A stretch of DNA of 5,024 nucleotides, from contig BTQQ01000128.1 of assembly GCA_036985955.1 (NCBI GenBank), forward strand, positions 1 to 5,024. The letters are read 5' to 3'. Made by a program: the position numbers and the translations under genes. How positions within the stretch are numbered: the stretch's first letter is position 1; each line of letters starts with the position of its first letter. The notes beneath the pieces are model-generated. The model was given only the letters and a program-made list of their open reading frames with translations. It was not told the DNA's origin and ran no database searches. Shown in pieces: positions 1-3,696 of the stretch. The DNA is from JAUZQZ01 sp036985955. GTDB taxonomy: Bacteria; Pseudomonadota; Zetaproteobacteria; Mariprofundales; Mariprofundaceae.

Positions 1-113
1 ACGCGCTTGCCAAGGCGGTTAGAAAACTTAATCATCGACCACGAAAGTGCCTCGGCTATCGGACGCCTCACGAAGTCCTCTTTACTTCAGCAGGTGGTGC
101 ACTTGGAACTTGA
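1..113 (+). CDS. IS30-family transposase, C-terminal fragment (5' end outside window)
   Basis: Reading from base 3, the frame is open to a TGA at 111-113 and gives 36 residues. They include the stretch LNHRPRKCLGYRTPHEVLF, followed by a tail ending GALGT. The N-x-RPRK-x-LGY/F-x-TP-x-EV signature is the conserved extreme C-terminus of IS30-family DDE transposases, just after the catalytic Glu of the RNase H-like domain. The tail is read from DNA that overlaps the IS terminal repeat, which is also usual in this family. Only the end is visible, so whether the transposase is intact cannot be judged. The gene runs towards recG, and the two stop codons are 15 bases apart. Family assignment is by motif recognition and I am confident of it; the exact IS is unknown. 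Confidence 0.85.
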   Translation, partial: ALAKAVRKLNHRPRKCLGYRTPHEVLFTSAGGALGT

Positions 114-124
114 ATCCACCACCT
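92..124. repeat. Inverted repeat at the IS30-type end
   Basis: AGGTGGT (92-98) and ACCACCT (118-124) form a perfect 7-bp inverted repeat around a 19-base loop, between the transposase stop and the recG stop. There is no T-run after either arm, so it does not look like a good intrinsic terminator for either gene. It could be part of the IS end plus flank, or a chance palindrome made by the junction. Confidence 0.4.
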
Positions 125-128
125 CAAT

Positions 129-2132
129 TTAGGGGCAATCCACCCTCGCCGCTACGGGCCGCCAGAAGCGGATCATGGCCTCCGTTGGTTCCACGGACGG
201 AAGATGTTCATGCCAGTGGCGAATAAGCGCCGCATCGCGAACAATATCCAGCAATCGAAATCCGGCCTCGCCGCTCTGGCGTGCGCCCAATGCATCGCCT
301 GCGCCACGCAGTTGCAAATCCAGCTCCGCCAGTTTTAAGCCATCATGGTGCACAGCCATATGACTCAATCGGGAAAGCGCAGCCTCCGGGGCATCCTTTG
401 ACGGCAGCAGCACGCAATAACTCTGTACATCGCTGCGCCCCACCCTGCCGCGCAACTGGTGCAATTGCGCCAGCCCGTAACCTTCCGCCTGTTCAATCAC
501 CATCAGGCGCGCCTCGGGCACATTCACACCCACCTCGACCACCGTGGTGGAAACCAGCAGACGGCAATCACCTTTTGCAAAAGCATCCAGCACCGCATCC
601 TTTTCTTTTGGCTTCATGCGCCCATGCAGGCCGAACACGCCTGCATCAGGAAATCGCTGCTTGAGCACCTCCACCCGCTGATCCACGGAAATGCCGTCTT
701 CGTCTTCATCAATACGCGGCACAATCCAGTAAATGCGTCCGTCCTCATCCAGCACGCGGCGTATGCCATCGGCCAGTTTTCCACGCCCTGAAATCACCCG
801 TGTTTCCACCGGCTTGCGTCCCGGAGGCATGCCGCGCATCAAACTCAAGTCCATATCGCCATACAGCGCCAGCGCCAGCGAGCGTGGAATCGGCGTCGCC
901 GTCATGGCCAACAAATGCACGGCGGGTCCACGTTCGGTCAAAACCCAGCGCTGGCGCACGCCAAAACGGTGTTGCTCGTCCACCACGGCCAGGCCCAGCT
1001 TGTGATACCGGACATCCTCCGAAATCAGGGCATGCGTGCCGACCACCATATCCATGCTTCCATCGGCTAGACCATCAAGAATCCTTCCGCGTTCCTTCGC
1101 ACGCAGTCCTCCGGTCAGCAGCTCTACCTTTCTGCCCAACGGCGAAAAGAGTTCGTTCAGCGTTTCCGCGTGCTGCCGCGCCAGCACGCTGGTCGGCGCC
1201 ATCAGCGCAGCCTGAAAACCATGATTCACCGCCATCAACATCGAGAGTGCCGCAATCCACGTCTTGCCCGCACCCACATCGCCTTGCAGCAAACGGTGCA
1301 TACGCAATCCACTGGACAGATCGTGTTGTATTTCCCTCCAGACGCTGGCTTGCGCTTTGGTCAACGGAAAAGGAAGTGAAGCAAGAAAGGTCTTTGCTAT
1401 ATCTGTTTTTGGCCATTCCGGAGCAGAAATCTGTGCTTTCTGACGCATGTTGCGCATCAGGTGCAGGTAGATCAGCAGTTCTTCCAGGCGCAGACGCACC
1501 ATGGCCTGTCGCACAGGGTTGGAATCGGGGTCCGTGTTCGGAGCATGTACCAATCGCAAAGACTGGCCAAACGACGGATATTTCTTCAGGTCTGCATCAA
1601 ACAAGCTGATAGCCGTACGCGGCAATAACGACAGGGCTCGCTGAATCATGCCTGCAATGCGCATGCCCGTAAGCCCCGCAACAGAGGCATACACAGCCTT
1701 CCAGCCACCGCTAAATGCTTCCAGCGGTATCCATTCGGGATGCACCATCTGGCAGGAATCCCGCCACCATTCCGGCTTGCCGCGCACACTGATCTCACGC
1801 CCGGGAGTGAGCCGTGCATCACGCAACAAATATGGAGAATGAAAGAAACGCAATTGAACCTGCGCGCCACTATCATCGCCCAGGATGATGATAACCTGCC
1901 GTCTTTTACCCATACCGATGGTTTCGACCTTCAGCACCCGCCCGCTGGTACGCGCTGCTACACCTTCCTGTAAATTACGAATAGGAATGCTGACCCTGTC
2001 ATCAATGTAAGCCTTAGGAAGAAGCAACAACAAATCGCCCACACAATGAATTCCTGTGCTGGCGAGCCGTTTGCCAAGCGCTGGCCCAACACCGGGAATT
2101 ACGGTTATCTTCTGTAGCAACGCCTGATACAT
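129..2132 (-). CDS. recG: ATP-dependent DNA helicase RecG
   Basis: RecG is a monomeric superfamily 2 translocase that regresses stalled replication forks and branch-migrates Holliday junctions and R- or D-loops in the cytoplasm. The 667-residue product is full length for the family (E. coli 693). The N-terminal wedge region has a helix-hairpin-helix-like GVGPALGKRL at residues 14-23, followed by the OB-fold wedge domain to about residue 160. Helicase motifs follow in order: Walker A GDVGAGKT (284-291), DEQH (385-388), TATPIPR (411-417), the motif V region STTVVEVGVNVPEA (528-541) and motif VI QLRGRVGR (559-566). The RecG-specific tail AELDLQLRGAGDALGARQSG lies at 602-621. The P-loop has Ala where Ser is usual (GDVGSGKT), a mild change. 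The ATG at 2130-2132 gives 13 residues before GVG, close to the E. coli spacing. Its SD (AGGTGA) lies inside the adjacent MITE arm. Downstream it abuts an IS30 end. Identification is secure. Confidence 0.97.
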   Translation of the reverse strand: MYQALLQKITVIPGVGPALGKRLASTGIHCVGDLLLLLPKAYIDDRVSIPIRNLQEGVAARTSGRVLKVETIGMGKRRQVIIILGDDSGAQVQLRFFHSPYLLRDARLTPGREISVRGKPEWWRDSCQMVHPEWIPLEAFSGGWKAVYASVAGLTGMRIAGMIQRALSLLPRTAISLFDADLKKYPSFGQSLRLVHAPNTDPDSNPVRQAMVRLRLEELLIYLHLMRNMRQKAQISAPEWPKTDIAKTFLASLPFPLTKAQASVWREIQHDLSSGLRMHRLLQGDVGAGKTWIAALSMLMAVNHGFQAALMAPTSVLARQHAETLNELFSPLGRKVELLTGGLRAKERGRILDGLADGSMDMVVGTHALISEDVRYHKLGLAVVDEQHRFGVRQRWVLTERGPAVHLLAMTATPIPRSLALALYGDMDLSLMRGMPPGRKPVETRVISGRGKLADGIRRVLDEDGRIYWIVPRIDEDEDGISVDQRVEVLKQRFPDAGVFGLHGRMKPKEKDAVLDAFAKGDCRLLVSTTVVEVGVNVPEARLMVIEQAEGYGLAQLHQLRGRVGRSDVQSYCVLLPSKDAPEAALSRLSHMAVHHDGLKLAELDLQLRGAGDALGARQSGEAGFRLLDIVRDAALIRHWHEHLPSVEPTEAMIRFWRPVAARVDCP

Positions 2133-2133
2133 C
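2126..2133. repeat. Target site duplication of MITE, left copy
   Basis: GATACATC is identical to bases 2353-2360 and directly abuts the terminal repeat. On the minus strand it reads GATGTATC and supplies the recG initiation codon plus the next codon (ATG TAT). Confidence 0.75.
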
Positions 2134-2170
2134 GTAACTATTCACCTACCCCATCTTTTGCTCCATGGCA
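2134..2170 (+). repeat. MITE left terminal inverted repeat
   Basis: This arm pairs with 2316-2352: the outer 11 bp are perfect, then 10 columns with 4 matches, a perfect CTTTTG, 4 columns with 1 match, and a perfect ATGGCA. The inner end runs into a further 13-base palindrome, GCAGCATTGCTGC (2168-2180). Confidence 0.8.
2142..2147 (-). promoter_or_regulatory. recG ribosome binding site, inside MITE arm
   Basis: On the minus strand AGGTGA ends 9 bases before the recG ATG (2132-2130). It belongs to the left terminal repeat of the MITE. It falls in a part of that arm where the two arms disagree (CCTACC here, opposite GATGCT in the other arm). The SD-like sequence therefore exists only in the recG-proximal copy. 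No clear -10/-35 pair for recG was recognised in or beyond the element. Confidence 0.55.
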
Positions 2171-2225
2171 GCATTGCTGCGATGCTTGAATCCTCACAAT
2201 GCCCCATGGACGGAAGGCATTGGAC

Positions 2226-2252
2226 GCCCGTAAGGGCACCGCGAAGCGGTGC
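2226..2252. repeat. Tandem GC-rich hairpins at MITE centre
   Basis: GCCC-GTAA-GGGC (2226-2237) overlaps by two bases a perfect 7-bp stem with a GAA loop, GCACCGC-GAA-GCGGTGC (2236-2252). The second stem is centred at 2244, one base from the symmetry centre of the whole element (2243). The hairpins are flanked by near-identical direct repeats, GGCATTGGACGCC (2216-2228) and GGCATGGACGCC (2255-2266). Neither stem is followed by a T-run, so a terminator role is not supported. Confidence 0.6.
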
Positions 2253-2287
2253 GAGGCATGGACGCCGAGCATCACATATACCAACAT

Positions 2288-2340
2288 ATGCTCCGGTTCT
2301 GTGCTTCTCGCGCCTTGCCATAAAACAAAAGCCGGAGCAT
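2288..2340. repeat. Internal 9-bp inverted repeat in MITE right half
   Basis: ATGCTCCGG (2288-2296) and CCGGAGCAT (2332-2340) are perfect reverse complements around a 35-base loop. The right copy overlaps the MITE right terminal repeat, so the right half of the element can fold by itself. Confidence 0.55.
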
Positions 2341-2352
2341 CTGAATAGTTAC
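2316..2352 (-). repeat. MITE right terminal inverted repeat
   Basis: This arm is the partner of 2134-2170 (28 of 37 positions complementary, no gaps). The two arms differ most in the segment where the left arm carries the recG Shine-Dalgarno sequence. Confidence 0.8.
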
Positions 2353-2360
2353 GATACATC
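2353..2360. repeat. Target site duplication of MITE, right copy
   Basis: GATACATC is identical to 2126-2133. Removing one copy plus the element joins bases 2125 and 2353 and restores an uninterrupted recG upstream frame (see findings). Confidence 0.75.
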
Positions 2361-2401
2361 CGGCAAGCTTGGCAAAGTTGCATATTACTAACAACCCGCA
2401 C

Positions 2402-2430
2402 TTGTGTCTAAATGCATCTTCGCCTAAAAT
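2402..2430 (+). promoter_or_regulatory. Candidate sigma70 promoter for rpmB
   Basis: TTGTGT (2402-2407) lies 17 bases before TAAAAT (2425-2430). The -10 matches the consensus at 5 of 6 positions and the -35 at 3 of 6, with the ideal spacer. Transcription would begin near 2437 and leave a leader of about 41 bases before the rpmB ATG. It lies wholly outside the MITE, so rpmB should keep its own promoter. Confidence 0.5.
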
Positions 2431-2432
2431 GC

Positions 2433-2472
2433 GCCTCCTTTTCAGAAGGTTGTTTGAAAGTTTGCAGGAGGC
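2433..2472 (+). promoter_or_regulatory. Leader hairpin sequestering the rpmB Shine-Dalgarno
   Basis: GCCTCCT (2433-2439) is the exact complement of AGGAGGC (2466-2472), which is the rpmB Shine-Dalgarno, 5-6 bases before the ATG. Stacked directly inside is TTTCA (2440-2444) pairing with TGAAA (2455-2459). Six bases bulge on the 3' side and the loop has ten. Folding would hide the SD and could serve translational control of L28 synthesis. If transcription starts at about 2437, part of the left arm would be missing, so the model needs a slightly upstream start. Confidence 0.4.
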
Positions 2473-2477
2473 ATATC

Positions 2478-2669
2478 ATGGCCAAGCGGTGCGATATTTG
2501 CGGCAAGGGACCGATGAGCGGTAACAATGTGAGTCATGCTCACAACACGACCCGGCGGCGTTTTCTGCCGAATCTGCACAGGATGCGCGCCGTCATAGCG
2601 GGTCGTATCAGCCATGTGCGGGTATGCACACGTTGCCTGCGCTCGGGAAAGGTGCAGAAAGCGGCTTAG
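2478..2669 (+). CDS. rpmB: 50S ribosomal protein L28 (bL28), zinc-ribbon type
   Basis: The product is a 63-residue basic protein of the large ribosomal subunit. It starts MAKRCDICGKGPMSGNN and continues SHAHNTTRRRFLPNLH, the bL28 signature (G-x-x-P-x-x-G-N-N, S-H-A/S, R-R-F/W-x-P-N-L). Two CxxC pairs, C5/C8 and C50/C53, make a four-cysteine zinc-binding (C+) form. Enterobacterial bL28 is longer (78 residues) and lacks this set. The start is fixed by AGGAGG at 2466-2471, six bases before the ATG. An in-frame extension back to 2412 would add 22 residues with no family match and would run across the SD. The gene diverges from recG and converges on the GH130 gene. No rpmG (L33) follows, although rpmB-rpmG is a common pair in proteobacteria. 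Confidence 0.95.
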   Translation: MAKRCDICGKGPMSGNNVSHAHNTTRRRFLPNLHRMRAVIAGRISHVRVCTRCLRSGKVQKAA

Positions 2670-2681
2670 GAAACTTTTCCT
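2668..2681. terminator. Weak hairpin between convergent genes
   Basis: AGGAAACTTTTCCT forms a 5-6 bp A/T-rich stem overlapping the rpmB stop codon, in the 85-base gap between rpmB and the convergent GH130 gene. It has no T-run after it on the plus strand. It is the only hairpin I see that could serve as a terminator in this gap, and it is a poor one. Nothing better was seen in 2682-2754. Confidence 0.15.
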
Positions 2682-2754
2682 CAATCACATCACACCAAAG
2701 AACTGCCCCTGTTCGTGCTGGCCAACCGAATGTCAGCAAAGAAACTATCCCGGT

Positions 2755-3696
2755 CTATAAAGGCGGTCTACCCCGCTGAAGACACATATCCACCAATGTC
2801 TCAATAGAAGCCGTACCGGCGCACATCACCGTATCCGCCGCACCCCAATAGATTTTGACCGTACCATCATCTTCCGGTACGGCACTACAGCAGAACACGA
2901 CGTTGGGCACATAGCCTGAGCGCTCCCACGGCGCTTCCGGCTCCAGAATCCAGTCATCCGCCACGCCAAGGATGCGCGCCGGATCATCCAGCGCGTGCAG
3001 CGCGACACCCAGCCGGTACACGGCTCCGCTCATGGTGTTAAACACGCCATGATAGATGGATAGCCAGCCCTGGCTGGTGGCAAACGGCGTCGCCCCCGGT
3101 CCGATCTTCATTTCATCCCAGTGATACGGTAATGGCGCAATCAGGCGGCGCGATTCTCCCCAGTGGATTAAATCAGGTGATGTCGATATCCATATCGACC
3201 ATGGTGCAATATCACCATGCGGGCGGTCCAGACGCAAATAACGGCCATCGAAACGTTGCGGAAACAGCACGACATTGCGCATGTCCGCCTCGGTAATCAG
3301 CGCGACTCGCTCCAGTGTCCTAAAATCATACGTTTTTGCCAGTGCGATGCGCACGCCGTGAGCGGAATAGGCACTGTAGGTGATATAATACGCCTCACCC
3401 ATGCGGCAGATACGCGGATCCTCCACGCCAAACGCCTCATATTCGGCAAACTCGCCTTCAGCCGCCGGTACCAGCCAGGGCTCGCGCCGCACCGAAAAAT
3501 GGAAACCATCATCACTCTCGGCGATGCCGATGATGGAGCGACCGTTATGCAGATGGGATCGGAACAGCATGATGTATCGCCCGTCATATTTGACCACGGC
3601 GGCGTTATGCACCGTGGAAACCGGATATGGCACATCCTCGGGCGTAAGAATCGGATTTTTCACATAACGGTGAACAACCGCATCAGACCCTGCCAT
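2755..3696 (-). CDS. GH130 family beta-mannoside phosphorylase/mannosidase
   Basis: GH130 enzymes have a five-bladed beta-propeller fold and act on beta-mannosides. Most use phosphate to release mannose-1-phosphate; some are simple hydrolases. The 313-residue product has the family landmarks in order: NPILTPEDVPYP near the N-terminus (14-25), R46 in MLFRSH, GVEDPRI (90-96) with Asp93 at the family's catalytic-acid position, and YYITYSAYS (103-111). These are followed by LFPQRFDGRYLRLDRPH (144-160), MKIGPGATPF (196-205), WLSIYHGVFN (211-220) and IYWGAADTVMCAGTA (282-296). There is no signal peptide, so it is predicted cytoplasmic. I chose the ATG at 3694-3696 because GAGG lies six bases upstream. 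It overlaps the end of the upstream GT4-cupin gene by 14 bases, which implies translational coupling. Whether it is a phosphorylase or a hydrolase, and its glycosidic linkage, cannot be set from sequence alone. Confidence 0.85.
   Translation of the reverse strand: MAGSDAVVHRYVKNPILTPEDVPYPVSTVHNAAVVKYDGRYIMLFRSHLHNGRSIIGIAESDDGFHFSVRREPWLVPAAEGEFAEYEAFGVEDPRICRMGEAYYITYSAYSAHGVRIALAKTYDFRTLERVALITEADMRNVVLFPQRFDGRYLRLDRPHGDIAPWSIWISTSPDLIHWGESRRLIAPLPYHWDEMKIGPGATPFATSQGWLSIYHGVFNTMSGAVYRLGVALHALDDPARILGVADDWILEPEAPWERSGYVPNVVFCCSAVPEDDGTVKIYWGAADTVMCAGTASIETLVDMCLQRGRPPL

Larger units (their letters stand above)
1..124 (+). mobile_element. Right end of an IS30-family insertion sequence
   Basis: The transposase tail (stop at 111-113) runs into a sequence typical of an IS30-type terminal repeat. 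It reads GGTGGTGCACTTGG at 93-106, then AACTTGAATCC at 107-117. Read outward-in on the minus strand it begins around GGATTCAAGTTCCAAGTGCA. The outer boundary is not certain: the element probably ends between 117 and 124, only 5-12 bases from the recG stop codon. IS30-family elements make short (2-3 bp) target duplications, which cannot be recognised with only one end in view. The left end and the rest of the element lie before base 1. Confidence 0.65.
2134..2352. mobile_element. IS66-type MITE (non-autonomous, 219 bp)
   Basis: The ends are GTAACTATTCA (2134-2144) and its exact reverse complement TGAATAGTTAC (2342-2352). The arms remain alignable without gaps over 37 bp (28 of 37 identical), including matching CTTTTG and ATGGCA blocks. 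Immediately outside both ends lies the identical octamer GATACATC (2126-2133 and 2353-2360). IS66-family elements characteristically have terminal repeats starting GTAA and make 8-bp target duplications, so I read this as a MITE moved in trans by an IS66-family transposase. The interior has no credible gene. It holds a GC-rich hairpin near the exact centre, short CATGGACG-like repeats and other small palindromes. The element fills most of the 345-base gap between recG and rpmB. Family assignment is inference from end sequence and duplication length. Confidence 0.8.

Noticed and set aside
3..132. Alternative plus-strand frame 1-132 ending at TAG 130-132
   Set aside because: It is open by chance over 43 codons; the frame starting at base 3 carries the clear IS30 transposase signature instead.
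800..1609. Plus-strand open frame of 269 codons inside recG
   Set aside because: It lies antisense to the conserved helicase motifs, is rich in Pro, Arg, Ser and Ala as expected from the opposite strand of a GC-rich gene, and has no recognisable domain.
2158..2391. Plus-strand open frame of 77 codons in the MITE
   Set aside because: It lies inside the repeat element and its composition follows the palindromes; no family resemblance or ribosome binding site was seen.
2138..2401. Minus-strand open frame of 87 codons across the recG-rpmB gap
   Set aside because: It runs through the MITE with its hairpins and terminal repeats, begins at a GTG without a good SD and resembles no family. Its CRMY stretch is only the target duplication read in the old recG frame.
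2412..2477. Upstream start for L28 at 2412
   Set aside because: The extension would translate the candidate -10 region and the SD, and it does not match bL28, which begins MAKRC at 2478.
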